Assembly: GCF_014192415.1 (NCBI RefSeq)
Contig: NZ_JACHXY010000002.1
Span: forward strand, 434,001 to 498,000
Source of the DNA: Microbacterium proteolyticum
GTDB taxonomy: Bacteria; Actinomycetota; Actinomycetes; Actinomycetales; Microbacteriaceae
Direction: 5' to 3'
DNA: 64,000 nt
Position numbers and translations under genes: made by a program. Of the stretch, positions 1-9,623 are shown in pieces (within the stretch, counting starts at the first letter, position 1; each line of letters starts with the position of its first letter). The notes under the pieces were generated by a model. It was not told where the DNA came from, searched no databases, and saw only the letters and a list, made by a program, of their open reading frames with translations.

Positions 1-1285
1 CATCCGTTACGGCCGAGAGGAACCGGCCGCCGTCGTCGAGCGAGATGATCGTGGGAAGGCCCGCGGCATCCGCGAGTCGCTTGTCATCCTCGCCGTAGGC
101 CGGAGCCTGGTGCACGATGCCGGTGCCATCCGACACGGTGACGTAGTCGTCGGCGAGGATCTTCCACGCGTTGTGCGTTCCCCACGTCTCGGCGTCGGCG
201 TAGTAGTCGAAGAGGCGGTCGTAGGAGACGCCTTCGAGCTCGGCGCCCGAGATGGTCGTTTCGACGGCCGCGCGGGCGGCATCCGGAGTCTCGTATCCGA
301 GGTCCTTCGCGTAGTTCGCCAGCAGGTCTTCGGCGAGCAGGTATCGGTGCGCGACGGCCTCGAAAGCCTCGTCGGCCGTGCCGTCGGGTGCGCGGTGCAC
401 GTCGGCGGCGCCGTTCGGGCCGCCCTCGATCACCGCGTACCGGATGCCGGGGCCCACCGCCAGGGCGAGGTTGGTGGGGAGGGTCCACGGGGTGGTCGTC
501 CACGCCAATGCCCGGACGCCCGTGAGGCCCAGCGCCTCGGCCTTGGCGCCGACGAGCGGGAACGTCACGGTGACCGAGGGGTCCTGACGCATCTTGTAGA
601 CATCGTCGTCCATGCGCAGCTCGTGCGTGGACAAGGGCGTCTCGTCGCGCCAGCAGTACGGCAGCACACGGTAGCCCTCGTAGGCGAGGCCCTTGTCGTG
701 CAGTGTCTTGAAGGCCCAGAGCACGCTCTCCATGTAGGTCGTGTCCAGCGTCTTGTACCCGCGTTCGAAGTCGACCCAGCGCGCCTGGCGCGTGACGTAC
801 TCTTCCCAGTCGCGCGTGTACTCGAGCACCGACTCGCGGGCCTTGGCGTTGAAGGTCGCCACGCCCATCGCCTCGATCTCGCCCTTCTCGGTGATCCCCA
901 GCTGCTTCATCGCCTCGAGCTCGGCAGGAAGACCGTGGGTGTCCCACCCGAAGACGCGGTCGACCTTCTTGCCGCGCATGGTCTGGAAGCGCGGGAAGAC
1001 ATCCTTGGCGTAGCCGGTGAGCAGGTGCCCGTAGTGCGGCAGTCCGTTCGCGAACGGCGGGCCGTCGTAGAACACCCAATCCTCGGCGCCCTCGCGGTTG
1101 GCGATCGAGGCGCGGAAGGTGTCGTCGGTCTTCCAGTACGCGAGCGTGTCGTTCTCGATCGCCGGGAAGCGGGGGCTCGGGACGACGGATGCCGGGGCCC
1201 GATGCGCGGCATCCGGGGTCGGGGCGTCGCCGGTCGCGGCAGGGTCGGCAGCCGGGCCGAAGGATGAGGGGCGTGGGTAGGTCAT
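1..1285 (-). CDS. ileS: Isoleucyl-tRNA synthetase, N-terminal 428 codons (cut by window edge)
   Basis: Charges tRNA-Ile with isoleucine in the cytoplasm. This is the N-terminal part of a class I synthetase of about 1,100 residues; the rest lies before base 1. The Rossmann-fold signature reads [12 protein letters not shown] (bases about 1015-1060 on the minus strand), where HYGH is the HIGH motif; it is followed by a [10 protein letters not shown] segment typical of IleRS. The editing (CP1) domain begins inside the visible part, with the [13 protein letters not shown] segment. The ATG at 1285 has GGAG six bases upstream and is preceded by a T-box leader that should gate translation by tRNA-Ile charging. 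The KMSKS half is outside the window. Identity is secure. Confidence 0.96.
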   Translation of the reverse strand, partial: MTYPRPSSFGPAADPAATGDAPTPDAAHRAPASVVPSPRFPAIENDTLAYWKTDDTFRASIANREGAEDWVFYDGPPFANGLPHYGHLLTGYAKDVFPRFQTMRGKKVDRVFGWDTHGLPAELEAMKQLGITEKGEIEAMGVATFNAKARESVLEYTRDWEEYVTRQARWVDFERGYKTLDTTYMESVLWAFKTLHDKGLAYEGYRVLPYCWRDETPLSTHELRMDDDVYKMRQDPSVTVTFPLVGAKAEALGLTGVRALAWTTTPWTLPTNLALAVGPGIRYAVIEGGPNGAADVHRAPDGTADEAFEAVAHRYLLAEDLLANYAKDLGYETPDAARAAVETTISGAELEGVSYDRLFDYYADAETWGTHNAWKILADDYVTVSDGTGIVHQAPAYGEDDKRLADAAGLPTIISLDDGGRFLSAVTD

Positions 1286-1289
1286 GTCA

Positions 1290-1490
1290 CTCCGCGGGTC
1301 GAGGTCTGCTCGCCGGGACGATCCATGCGGACCGCGGTACCACCCTGCATTGCGCACCCTCGCGAGTGCGCCGCTCTCACTGCGGCTGTGACGGGCCTGC
1401 CCCGCGCGGTTCTACTCAGGGTCTGGACCCGTTTCTTCCGCGAGCTCCCCGGTGATGGCCGGATCGGTGCTGATGGGCCAAGTCTACGCG
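1290..1490 (-). promoter_or_regulatory. T-box riboswitch leader of ileS, translational type
   Basis: Reading the minus strand, bases 1346-1331 carry AGGGTGGTACCGCGGT, an exact match to the T-box core whose TGG bulge pairs with the uncharged tRNA 3' end. About 110 bases upstream (1456-1454) an ATC triplet in CCATCACCGGGGAG fits an isoleucine specifier loop, and AGTAGAACC lies between them. The core's CCGCGG can pair with a second CCGCGG directly before the GGAG ribosome site of ileS. That supports a sequestrator controlling translation, as known for short-stem actinobacterial ileS T-boxes, and no terminator with a U-run is visible. Confidence 0.9.
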
Positions 1491-1587
1491 CTCACCGCGT
1501 CCGGCGCGGCGGCCCCGTGCACACGGGGCTGCTCCCCCTCGAGTGTCCACGGCACCCGGACGGTCGTGCGATGGGCCGAACATCGTC

Positions 1588-1642
1588 GAGTGTCCACGAC
1601 ACGCCGCTCGCGCCCGGCGGATGCGGCGCGTCGTGGACACTC
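1588..1642. repeat. GAGTGTCC-family inverted repeat, copy 1
   Basis: Two 20-base arms (1588-1607 and 1623-1642) are inverted copies with one mismatch; the tips read GAGTGTCCAC and GTGGACACTC. A further half-copy (GAGTGTCCACGG) sits at about 1541-1552. The element lies between the end of the ABC ATPase gene and the ileS leader, a 402-base stretch with no gene. It resembles copies near 6.9 kb and 16.3-16.5 kb. Confidence 0.75.
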
Positions 1643-1672
1643 AACGGCCGGCCCGGTCCCTCGACTCAGCGG

Positions 1673-1691
1673 GTGAGCCGCGCGGGCTCAC
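1673..1691 (-). terminator. Possible hairpin terminator at the end of the peptide ABC operon
   Basis: GTGAGCC (1673-1679) and GGCTCAC (1685-1691) form a 7-base stem with a 5-base loop, overlapping the stop codon of the ATPase gene. There is no U-run, so it is a weak call. Confidence 0.35.
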
Positions 1692-3304
1692 GCGCGGAGA
1701 CCGGCGGCGGCCAGCAGCTCCCGCGTGAAAGGATGCCGCGGAGCGGCGAACACGCGCGGCACGGGACCCGCGTCGACGACCCGTCCGTCCTTCATCACGA
1801 TCACGTCGTCGGCGACCGCCGCCACCACGTCGAGGTCGTGGGTGACGAAGACCATCGCCAGCTCCCGCTCGCGCTGCAGGTCGAGCAGCCGTTCGAGGAT
1901 CCGCGATCGCACCGTCGCGTCGAGCGCCGAGACGGGTTCGTCGAGCACGAGCAGATCGGGCGACGCCGCCAGGGCCCGGGCGATGGCGACGCGCTGGCGC
2001 TGACCACCCGATAGCTGCGCCGGGCGGCGAGCGACGAATGCCGTCGACAGACCCACCTCCTCGAGCAGGGTGGCCACGGCCGATCGCCGCTCGGAGCGCG
2101 CGACGCCCGCGGCGGCGACCGCCTCGATGAGCGTGCGGCCCACGTTCCACCGCGGGTCGAGCGCTCCCCACGGATTCTGCTGCACCAGCTGCACGCGCCG
2201 CCGGTCCGCTCCCCGCGCCGCCGCGCGACCCCACGGCCGGCCATCGAAGACGAGCTCCCCGCTGTCCGCGGCGGAGACTCCGACCACGATCCGCGCCAGC
2301 GTCGTCTTGCCCGACCCCGACTCCCCCACGACCGCGAGGGTGCGACCGCGCCGCACCTCGAACGAGACGTCGTCGACCGCGACCCGCTCGCCGAACCGCT
2401 TCGTCACGCGGTTCGCCGTGAAGATGGGTGCGTCCGATCGAGGCTCGCGCTCCAGCGGTTCGTGCGACACCGCCGCGACGAGCTCTCTCGCGATGGGATG
2501 GCGAGGGGATGCCAGCACCTCGGCCGTGACGCCCGTCTCCACGACGCGGCCCTCGTGCATGACCACGACGCGGTCGGCCACCCGCGCCACGGCACCGAGG
2601 TCGTGACTGATGAAGACCACGGCGACGCCCTCGTCGGTGATCCGCCGGAGGAGGTCGAGCACACGCGCCTGCACGGTGGCATCCAGGGCCGTCGTCGGTT
2701 CGTCGGCGACGAGCACCGCGGGCTTCGCCGACAGGGCGGAGGCGATGAGGGCGCGTTGACGCAGACCGCCGGACAGCTCGTGCGGGTACTGGCGCGCACG
2801 CAGGTCGGGTTCGGGCAGCGCGACACGTTCGAGGGTGTCTCGCACGCGGTCGCCGAGGGCACGTCCGCGCACCGACGGCTCATGGATGCGAACGGGCTCG
2901 GCGACCTCGGCGCTGATGCGCCGCAGTGGGTCGAGCGAGACCAACGCGTCCTGCGACACGAGCGCGATACGGTTTCCGCGCAACGCCCGCCAGTGCCGTT
3001 CGGTCAAAGACCCCGCGTCGACCCCGTCGATCTCCAGTGTCTCGACCGTCCACGACAGTGCGCCCGGCACGATGCCGAGCAGCGCCCGGGCGCTGAGCGA
3101 CTTGCCCGCACCCGACTCCCCCACGATCGCGACGCATTCCCCGGGTGCCACGTCGAGGTCGAGTCCGTCGATGATCGAGCCGTCGGGGCCGTCGATGCGC
3201 AGACCGCGCAGGTGCACGCCGTCCGCGCGACGCTCCCCGGCATCCGGTGTTCTCGAACCCGGCGATCGGCGCGCACCCGGCACCCCGGCATCTCTCCCGC
3301 TCAT
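1688..3304 (-). CDS. Peptide/nickel-type ABC importer, fused double ATPase (DppD-DppF fusion)
   Basis: This 538-residue protein carries two complete ABC nucleotide-binding domains in one chain and should power the permease pair encoded just upstream. Domain 1 has Walker A GESGAGKS at about 62-69, signature LSGGL at 177-181 and Walker B ending in DEPTTALD. Domain 2 has Walker A GESGSGKT at about 327-334 and signature LSGGQRQR. Many oligopeptide and dipeptide systems use separate D and F subunits; the fusion is common in actinobacteria. Start: the ATG at 3304 overlaps the permease stop as ATGA, giving translational coupling; longer readings into the permease gene are unlikely. The substrate (peptide, nickel or glutathione) cannot be read from sequence. 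Confidence 0.92.
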   Translation of the reverse strand: MSGRDAGVPGARRSPGSRTPDAGERRADGVHLRGLRIDGPDGSIIDGLDLDVAPGECVAIVGESGAGKSLSARALLGIVPGALSWTVETLEIDGVDAGSLTERHWRALRGNRIALVSQDALVSLDPLRRISAEVAEPVRIHEPSVRGRALGDRVRDTLERVALPEPDLRARQYPHELSGGLRQRALIASALSAKPAVLVADEPTTALDATVQARVLDLLRRITDEGVAVVFISHDLGAVARVADRVVVMHEGRVVETGVTAEVLASPRHPIARELVAAVSHEPLEREPRSDAPIFTANRVTKRFGERVAVDDVSFEVRRGRTLAVVGESGSGKTTLARIVVGVSAADSGELVFDGRPWGRAAARGADRRRVQLVQQNPWGALDPRWNVGRTLIEAVAAAGVARSERRSAVATLLEEVGLSTAFVARRPAQLSGGQRQRVAIARALAASPDLLVLDEPVSALDATVRSRILERLLDLQRERELAMVFVTHDLDVVAAVADDVIVMKDGRVVDAGPVPRVFAAPRHPFTRELLAAAGLRA

Positions 3305-4140
3305 GTCCCGCGCTCCTCGGCACGCGCCCGCAGGGTCCGGCCGACGACGCTCACGCTGACCACCGTCGCGGTGATCGCCAGACCCGGGAAGACCGCGACC
3401 CACGGCGCCTGCAGCAGCAGGTTGCGCCCGGCCGACAGCATGAGCCCCCACTCGGGCGTGGGCTCGGTCGGCCCGAGGCCGAGGAAGCTCAGACCCGCGG
3501 CGGCCAGGATCGACGTGCCGACGCCGATCGTCGCGAGCACACTCACCGCGCCGAGCACGCCGGGCAGCACATGGCGCACGTGCACCAGCACGGTGGGCAC
3601 CCCGCTGATGCGTGCGGCCTCGACGTACTCGGCGGCGGCGAGGGTGCGCGTCTGCGCACGCGCGAGACGGATGTAGACGGGTACGGCGGCGATGGTGACC
3701 GCGAGGGCGACGTTCGCCGGCCCCGGTCCCAGGACCGCCACCACCAGCAGCGCCACGAGGAATTCCGGGAACGCCAGCAGCACGTCGACGATGCGCATCG
3801 CGACCGTGTCGACCGGGCGCGGTGCGACCGCGGCGAGCGAGCCCGCGATCACGCCGATCACCAGCGCGAGTCCCGTGGCCAGCAGGCCGATGCCGACCGA
3901 GCGGCCCGCGCCGAAGACGACGCGCGAGTAGACGTCGCGGCCGCTCTGATCGGTGCCGAACCAGTGTGCGGGACTCGGCGGCTGGAGCGTCGCACGCACG
4001 TCGGTGAGCAGCGGATCGTGGGTGGCCAGAAGAGCCGGAGCCACCGCGGCCAGCGCGATGACGGCCAGAACGGCGCCGGCGAGCGTGAGGGAGACGGTGC
4101 GGCCGGGGCGCACCCGGACGTGGACGGCGTCGGCGCTCAC
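3301..4140 (-). CDS. Peptide/nickel-type ABC transporter permease, DppC-like
   Basis: A 279-residue inner-membrane permease of the binding-protein-dependent family. The first hydrophobic helix is near residues 15-36. A GTDQSGRDVYSRV segment follows the DppC-type periplasmic loop, and the conserved EAA cytoplasmic loop reads EYVEAARISGVP. Its start and stop both overlap neighbours by ATGA (4140-4137 and 3304-3301), so the four genes form a tight operon with the binding protein first and the fused ATPase last. Confidence 0.93.
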   Translation of the reverse strand: MSADAVHVRVRPGRTVSLTLAGAVLAVIALAAVAPALLATHDPLLTDVRATLQPPSPAHWFGTDQSGRDVYSRVVFGAGRSVGIGLLATGLALVIGVIAGSLAAVAPRPVDTVAMRIVDVLLAFPEFLVALLVVAVLGPGPANVALAVTIAAVPVYIRLARAQTRTLAAAEYVEAARISGVPTVLVHVRHVLPGVLGAVSVLATIGVGTSILAAAGLSFLGLGPTEPTPEWGLMLSAGRNLLLQAPWVAVFPGLAITATVVSVSVVGRTLRARAEERGT

Positions 4141-5114
4141 GAGGGCACCGCCGTGCGGACGTCCAGGGTCGTGGTCGCCCTGCGCAGACGCGGGTCGATG
4201 AGCGGTACGACCAGGTCGATCACGGTGTTCACGACGACGAACACCAGCGCGCTCAACAGGATCACACCGGTGATCACGGGCAGGTCGCGGTCGGTGATGG
4301 CCGCCAGCGTCACGCGCCCGATTCCCGGCCGCGCGAACACCGTCTCCACGAGCACCGCCCCGCCGAGCAGCGAGCCGACGAGGTACGCGGCCAGGGTCAG
4401 ACCGCCCACGCTCGCGTGCCTCAACGTGTGGTGGACGCTCTCGCGGAGCGGCGTCGCCCCCCGCGCGCGAACACTCAACAGGAACGGCTCACGCTCGGCC
4501 GCCTCGACCCCGTCGCGCAGCACCTGCGACAGCAGAGCCGCGACCGGCAGCGCGAGGGTGACCGCCGGCAGCACGATCGCCGCGGCATCCCTCGCCCCCG
4601 ACACCGGGAACCATCCGAGCTGGAACGAGAACACGCTCAGCAGCACCAGGCCCGTCCAGAACACCGGCGACGAGAGCACGACGAGCTCGATCCCGGATGC
4701 CACGGCGCGGCCCGTCCGCCCGCGCACGATCAGGGCGGACGCCAGGGCCAGCACGAGCGCGATGACCAGGGCGAGCGCCGAGAGCTGCAGAGTCGGACCG
4801 AGCTGTCGACCGATGACCTCGACCACGGGCAGCCGAAGCTGATAGGACTCCCCGAGGTCGCCGTGCAGCAGCCGGCCCAGGAAAGCGCCGTACTGCTCGA
4901 ACACCGGTCGGTCCAGCCCGAGGTCGGCGCGGATCCCCTGCTTCACGGCGTCGCTCACCTGCGCCTGCGGTCCGAGCATCACCTCGACGGGGTCGCCCGG
5001 AATGATGCGGAAAGCCACGAACGCCAGCGTCGCGGCACCCCAGAGGACCAGGACGACGGATGCCACGATCCCGCCGAGGCGCGAGAGGATCGCGCGGGAG
5101 CGAGAGCGTGGCAT
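4137..5114 (-). CDS. Peptide/nickel-type ABC transporter permease, DppB-like
   Basis: A 325-residue inner-membrane permease. An N-terminal helix at about residues 13-35 is followed by the DppB hallmark RIIPGDPVEVMLG, and LGLDRPVFEQYG precedes the next membrane segments. Several further hydrophobic segments follow the pattern of this family. It pairs with the DppC-like permease, whose start overlaps its stop. It begins 24 bases after the binding-protein gene ends, consistent with a single transcript. Confidence 0.93.
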   Translation of the reverse strand: MPRSRSRAILSRLGGIVASVVLVLWGAATLAFVAFRIIPGDPVEVMLGPQAQVSDAVKQGIRADLGLDRPVFEQYGAFLGRLLHGDLGESYQLRLPVVEVIGRQLGPTLQLSALALVIALVLALASALIVRGRTGRAVASGIELVVLSSPVFWTGLVLLSVFSFQLGWFPVSGARDAAAIVLPAVTLALPVAALLSQVLRDGVEAAEREPFLLSVRARGATPLRESVHHTLRHASVGGLTLAAYLVGSLLGGAVLVETVFARPGIGRVTLAAITDRDLPVITGVILLSALVFVVVNTVIDLVVPLIDPRLRRATTTLDVRTAVPS

Positions 5115-5138
5115 CCGGGGCCTGTCGTCGAGCCGAGC

Positions 5139-6752
5139 TCAGCCGACCGACGCGGTGGCGAAGAGCGGACGACCGTACAGGTCGAACGTCAGGCCGCTCA
5201 CGTCGGGACGCACGGCGCTGATCAACGCGGGGCTGTACAGCGGCACGATGGCGGCGTGCTCGGCGTTCCACTGCTGCACCTGGGCGTAGACCGCGTTCCG
5301 GGCGGCGGAGTCGGTGATCGACGCACCCTGCTGCAGCAGCGCGTCCAGGGCGGGGTCGCTCACCTGCGACGCGTTCTGGAAGCCGTCGGTCGCAAGGTGG
5401 CTCTGCAGCAGATCGGCGTCGACGCCCGAGAAGCCCCAGTCGGTGATGTCGAACGTCTTCGGGCCGTACTGCTCGTTGTACGCGCCGGGCTCGAGCACCT
5501 CGCGCTGCAGGTCGAAGCCCACCGCCTTGAGGTCGCTCTGCACGGCGTTCGCGAGCGCGGCGCGGTCGTCGGGCACCGGGGTCCAGGCGATCCAGCGGGC
5601 CGTGAGGCGCTGGCCGTCCTTGGTGCGGATGCCGTCGGCATCCCGTCCCGTCCAACCCGCCTCGTCGAGCAGGGTATTCGCCGCCGCCTGATCGAAGGGC
5701 CAGGAGTTCTCGAGGCTCGCGTCGTAGCCGGGAGTCGTGGAACCGAGGATGCTCCACGCGCGCGGGTACTGACCGAAGAAGATCTCCTGCACCGCGGTGT
5801 CGACGTCGATGGCACGGGTGAAGGCCTGGCGCACCTTCTGATCGGCGAAGACGCCGTACTTCTCGTTCAGGAACAGCGAGTAGGGCAGGCCCGGGTATTC
5901 GAGCGACTCGACGGTGTCGTCGGCGGGGACCTGGCTCACGAGGTTCGGCGGGAGATTCGTCACGACATCCGCCTGACCGCTGGAGAGGGCGCCGACGCGC
6001 ACCGATGCCTCGGGCAGGATGTCGACGCGCAGCGTTTCGAAGCTCGGCGCGCCGGAGCCGTCGGGGCCCCACGCGTAGTCAGCGTTGCGGGTGTAGACGA
6101 TGTCCTGGTCGGGCGTGTATTCGGTCAGCTCGAACGGGCCGGTGCCGACGGTGACGCCCGGGCCTCCGGCCTTGAGCTGGTCGGCCTTGGACTCGAGCAC
6201 GGCCGGAGAGTAGAACCCGAGTAGCGACGTGCTGGCGGCCTGGAGGAACGGCGCGTAGGGCTGCGAGAAGCGCACGCGCACGGTGTGGTCGTCGACCACG
6301 TCGGTGCCGGCGTACAGCTCGCCCCCGAGCATGGATGCCGCCTGCGCGGACGCCGTCTCGGGATCGACGATGCGGTCGAAGTTCGCTTTCACCGCGGCGG
6401 CGTCGAAGGGGGTTCCATCGTGGAAGGTGACGTCGGTGCGAAGGCGGAACAGGTAGCTCGCGCCGTCGTCCTCGACGTCCCACGACTCCGCCAGCCACGG
6501 CGAGAACGTGCCGTCGGCCTCCTGGTAGACGAGTGAGTCGAGGACGGCGCGCTGCACCATGGCCGAGACATCGAGCTGGCTGGTCTGCGGATCCATGTGC
6601 CCGGCCGAGAGGTTGGCGCCCTCGATCGCCCAGACGATCTCGCCGTCGCCGGAGGCCTCGGGGTCGGACCCCGCGCACGCGGACAGGGACAGGGTGGCGA
6701 CAGCGGCGACGGCGACCGCCGTCAGCACGCGGCGGGTGTGCACAGAAGGCAT
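5139..6752 (-). CDS. ABC transporter substrate-binding lipoprotein, family 5 (peptide/nickel type)
   Basis: A 537-residue secreted lipoprotein that captures the ligand outside the cell for the permeases encoded downstream. The N-terminus has a basic start, a hydrophobic stretch and the lipobox LSAC, with the lipid-carrying cysteine at residue 26. The body matches SBP family 5: a DPQTSQLDVSAMVQRAVLDSL opening and a FHDGTPFDAAAVKANFDRI segment, which is typical of DppA/OppA-like proteins. It is the first gene of the operon. A TAGGCT box at 6792-6787 and a GAGGT ribosome site provide a leader of roughly 30 bases. The ligand is unknown. Confidence 0.93.
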   Translation of the reverse strand: MPSVHTRRVLTAVAVAAVATLSLSACAGSDPEASGDGEIVWAIEGANLSAGHMDPQTSQLDVSAMVQRAVLDSLVYQEADGTFSPWLAESWDVEDDGASYLFRLRTDVTFHDGTPFDAAAVKANFDRIVDPETASAQAASMLGGELYAGTDVVDDHTVRVRFSQPYAPFLQAASTSLLGFYSPAVLESKADQLKAGGPGVTVGTGPFELTEYTPDQDIVYTRNADYAWGPDGSGAPSFETLRVDILPEASVRVGALSSGQADVVTNLPPNLVSQVPADDTVESLEYPGLPYSLFLNEKYGVFADQKVRQAFTRAIDVDTAVQEIFFGQYPRAWSILGSTTPGYDASLENSWPFDQAAANTLLDEAGWTGRDADGIRTKDGQRLTARWIAWTPVPDDRAALANAVQSDLKAVGFDLQREVLEPGAYNEQYGPKTFDITDWGFSGVDADLLQSHLATDGFQNASQVSDPALDALLQQGASITDSAARNAVYAQVQQWNAEHAAIVPLYSPALISAVRPDVSGLTFDLYGRPLFATASVG

Positions 6753-6786
6753 GGAGAGACCTCGGAAATCTCGATGGGGAACCTCC

Positions 6787-6792
6787 AGCCTA
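6787..6792 (-). promoter_or_regulatory. -10 box of the peptide ABC operon
   Basis: TAGGCT on the minus strand, about 35 bases before the binding-protein ATG. It has the same form as the -10 boxes at the leaderless genes of this window, but here a ribosome site follows. Confidence 0.5.
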
Positions 6793-6887
6793 CCCGCGTT
6801 CCTGGACCCGGTGCGGAAACCCCGGGCGCCGCCCGCTCGCCCGCGGCGAACGCTCGCCCGCCGCTCGCACGGGTCGTCTGGTCGCGT

Positions 6888-6942
6888 GAGCGTCCACGAC
6901 GCCCGGACAGTTCTCGAGCACTCCCGGGTCTTCGGGACACTC
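6888..6942. repeat. GAGTGTCC-family inverted repeat, degenerate copy 2
   Basis: Arms at 6888-6906 and 6924-6942 match in about 13 of 19 paired positions, with tips GAGCGTCC and GGACACTC. It lies in the 303-base gap between the divergent binding-protein and valS genes, which otherwise holds only promoter sequence. The spacing equals that of copy 1. Confidence 0.5.
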
Positions 6943-7055
6943 GCGCAGCCAGGGGGGCATCGTGCCCGCGCCGCGGCCCCGGTCCCGGTATCGTGGATGC
7001 CACCCCATCAGGCACGCTCACACAGTGCCGCCCATATCGCTCGAGGAGTACCGCC

Positions 7056-9623
7056 ATGGCCACGATCCCGGAAAAACCCGCGCTGGAAGGCCTCGAGCAG
7101 AAATGGGACGCTGCGTGGCGCGAGCGCGGCACCTACGTCTTCGACCGCCTGCGCGCAGCCGAGGTCGGTCGTCAGGGCGTGTACTCGGTGGACACGCCGC
7201 CGCCGACGGCATCCGGGAGCCTGCACATCGGCCATGTGTTCTCGTTCACCCACACCGACGTGAAGGTGCGCTTCGAGCGCATGCGCGGCAAGACGGTCTT
7301 CTACCCGATGGGCTGGGACGACAACGGTCTGCCCACCGAGCGCCGCGTGCAGAACTACTACGGCGTGCGGTGCGACCCCTCGCTCCCCTACGACGCCGGC
7401 TTCACCCCGCCGTTCGCGGGCGGCGACAACAAGAGCAGCAAGGCCGCCGACCAGGTGCCCATCAGCCGCCGCAACTTCATCGAGCTGTGCGAGCAGCTCA
7501 CGATCGAGGATGAGAAGCAGTTCGAGCAGCTCTTCCGTGAGCTGGGTCTGAGCGTCGATTGGACGCAGACCTACCGGACGATCTCCGACGACTCCATCCG
7601 CACGAGCCAGCTGGCGTTCCTGCGCAACATCGAGCGCGGCGAGGCGTACCAGTCGATGGCACCGACGCTGTGGGACGTCGACTTCCGCTCCGCGATCGCC
7701 CAGGCCGAGCTCGAGGACCGCGACCAGCCCGCCGCCTACCACCGCGTCGGCTTCGCCCGGACCGACGGCTCGGGCGACGTGTTCATCGAGACGACCCGCC
7801 CCGAGCTGCTGGCCGCGTGCGTGGCGCTGGTGGCCAACCCCGACGACGAGCGCTACCAGCCGCTGTTTGGCACGACGGTGCGCACCCCGCTCTTCGATGT
7901 CGAGGTGCCGGTGCTCGCCCACCCCCTCGCGCAGAAGGACAAGGGATCGGGCATCGCCATGATCTGCACCTTCGGCGACGTGACCGACATCATCTGGTGG
8001 CGCGAGCTCGATCTTCCCAACCGCACCATCATCGGCAAGGACGGCCGGATCGTGGCCGAGGCCCCCGATGTGATCGTGACGGATGCCGCGAGGGCGGCGT
8101 ACGACGAACTCGCGGGCAAGACGGTGTTCAGCGCCAAGAAGCGCATCGTCGAGCTGCTGCAGGAGTCCGGCGCCATGGAAGGCGCCCCCAAGCCCTTCAC
8201 GCATCCCGTGAAGTTCTTCGAGAAGGGTGACCGGCCGCTGGAGATCGTGTCGACGCGTCAGTGGTACATCCGCAACGGCGCACGCGACACCGAGCTGCGC
8301 GAGCGCCTCGTGTCCCTGGGCCGCGAGATGTCATGGCATCCCGACTTCATGCGCGTGCGCTTCGAGAACTGGACCAACGGTCTCACCGGCGACTGGCTCG
8401 TGTCGCGCCAGCGCTTCTTCGGCGTGCCGATCCCGGTCTGGTACGGCCTCGACGAGAACGGCGAGCGGGACTACGCGCGCGTCCTGACCCCCGATCTGAC
8501 GTCCCTCCCGGTCGACCCCACGGTCGACGTGCCCCCCGGTCACACCGAGGACCAGCGTGGCGTTCCCGGCGGCTTCGACGCCGAACGCGACATCCTCGAC
8601 ACGTGGGCCACCTCGTCGCTCACTCCGCAGCTGGCCGGCGGGTGGCAGCGCGATGAGGAGCTGTGGAACCTGGTGTCGCCGTTCGACCTGCGTCCGCAGG
8701 GGCAGGACATCATCCGTACCTGGCTCTTCTCGACGATGCTGCGCAGCGCCCTCGAAGATGACCGGAGTCCCTGGTCGGATGCCGCGATCTCGGGCTTCAT
8801 CGTCGACCCCGACCGCAAGAAGATGTCGAAGTCGAAGGGCAACGTCGTCACGCCCGCCGACATCCTCACGCAGCACGGCTCCGACGCCGTGCGCTACTGG
8901 TCGGCGTCCAGCCGCCTGGGAACCGACGCGGCCTTCGACCCGCAGAACCCCACGCAGGTCAAGATCGGTCGCCGCCTCGCGATCAAGCTGCTCAACGCCG
9001 CGAAGTTCGTGCTCTCCTTCCCCGTCCCCGAGGGTGCCGAGGTCACGCACGACCTCGACGCGTCGATGCTGGCGACCCTGGATGCCGTCGTCCGCGACGC
9101 GACCGCAGCCTTCGAGGCGTACGACCACGCGCGCGCGCTGGAGATCACCGAGTCGTTCTTCTGGACGTTCTGCGACGACTACCTCGAGCTCGTCAAGGAG
9201 CGCGCGTACGACCAGTCCGACGTGGGCCAGGCCTCGGCCGCTCTCGCGCTGCGCACAGCCCTCTCGACGCTGGTGCGCCTCTTCGCCCCCGTGCTCTCGT
9301 TCGCCGCCGAGGAAACCTGGTCGTGGTTCGAGGACGGCTCCGTGCACACCGCCGCATGGCCCGAACCCCTCGGCATCGACGGCGACCCGGCCGTGCTCAC
9401 CGCCGTGAGCGCCGCCCTCATCGGCATCCGGCGCGCCAAGACCGAGGCGAAAGCCTCGCAGAAGACGGCCGTGACATCGCTGACGGTCATCGGTCCTCAC
9501 GTCGAGGCGCTGCGCCTCGCCGAGGGCGATCTGCGCGCCGTCGGTCGCATCGAGACCATCTCGTTCGAAACCGGCGACACCACCACCGTCACCGACATCG
9601 TGTTCGCACCCCAGGAGGACTGA
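7056..9623 (+). CDS. valS: Valyl-tRNA synthetase
   Basis: Charges tRNA-Val. The 855-residue protein is a class I synthetase with HIGH at residues 57-60 (in SGSLHIGHVFS) and KMSKS at about 589-593. The valine/isoleucine-type CP1 editing domain lies between, and the anticodon-binding domain is near 700-800. The first catalytic block reads GWDDNGLPTERRVQ, as in actinobacterial ValRS. Start: the ATG at 7056 follows a GAGGAG ribosome site; an upstream extension of the frame lacks family similarity. It is followed without a gap by a small gene whose ATG overlaps the valS stop. M. tuberculosis also has valS close to the clp-tig region (from memory). Confidence 0.97.
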   Translation: MATIPEKPALEGLEQKWDAAWRERGTYVFDRLRAAEVGRQGVYSVDTPPPTASGSLHIGHVFSFTHTDVKVRFERMRGKTVFYPMGWDDNGLPTERRVQNYYGVRCDPSLPYDAGFTPPFAGGDNKSSKAADQVPISRRNFIELCEQLTIEDEKQFEQLFRELGLSVDWTQTYRTISDDSIRTSQLAFLRNIERGEAYQSMAPTLWDVDFRSAIAQAELEDRDQPAAYHRVGFARTDGSGDVFIETTRPELLAACVALVANPDDERYQPLFGTTVRTPLFDVEVPVLAHPLAQKDKGSGIAMICTFGDVTDIIWWRELDLPNRTIIGKDGRIVAEAPDVIVTDAARAAYDELAGKTVFSAKKRIVELLQESGAMEGAPKPFTHPVKFFEKGDRPLEIVSTRQWYIRNGARDTELRERLVSLGREMSWHPDFMRVRFENWTNGLTGDWLVSRQRFFGVPIPVWYGLDENGERDYARVLTPDLTSLPVDPTVDVPPGHTEDQRGVPGGFDAERDILDTWATSSLTPQLAGGWQRDEELWNLVSPFDLRPQGQDIIRTWLFSTMLRSALEDDRSPWSDAAISGFIVDPDRKKMSKSKGNVVTPADILTQHGSDAVRYWSASSRLGTDAAFDPQNPTQVKIGRRLAIKLLNAAKFVLSFPVPEGAEVTHDLDASMLATLDAVVRDATAAFEAYDHARALEITESFFWTFCDDYLELVKERAYDQSDVGQASAALALRTALSTLVRLFAPVLSFAAEETWSWFEDGSVHTAAWPEPLGIDGDPAVLTAVSAALIGIRRAKTEAKASQKTAVTSLTVIGPHVEALRLAEGDLRAVGRIETISFETGDTTTVTDIVFAPQED

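Noticed and set aside
84..1267. Long reading frames antisense to ileS and in other frames
   Set aside because: They overlie a clear ileS coding frame; arginine-rich shadow translations are expected at this G+C.
6597..7055. N-terminal extension of valS in the same frame
   Set aside because: The GAGGAG site and the family's typical start point to ATG 7056; the extension has no synthetase similarity and runs through a repeat and promoters.
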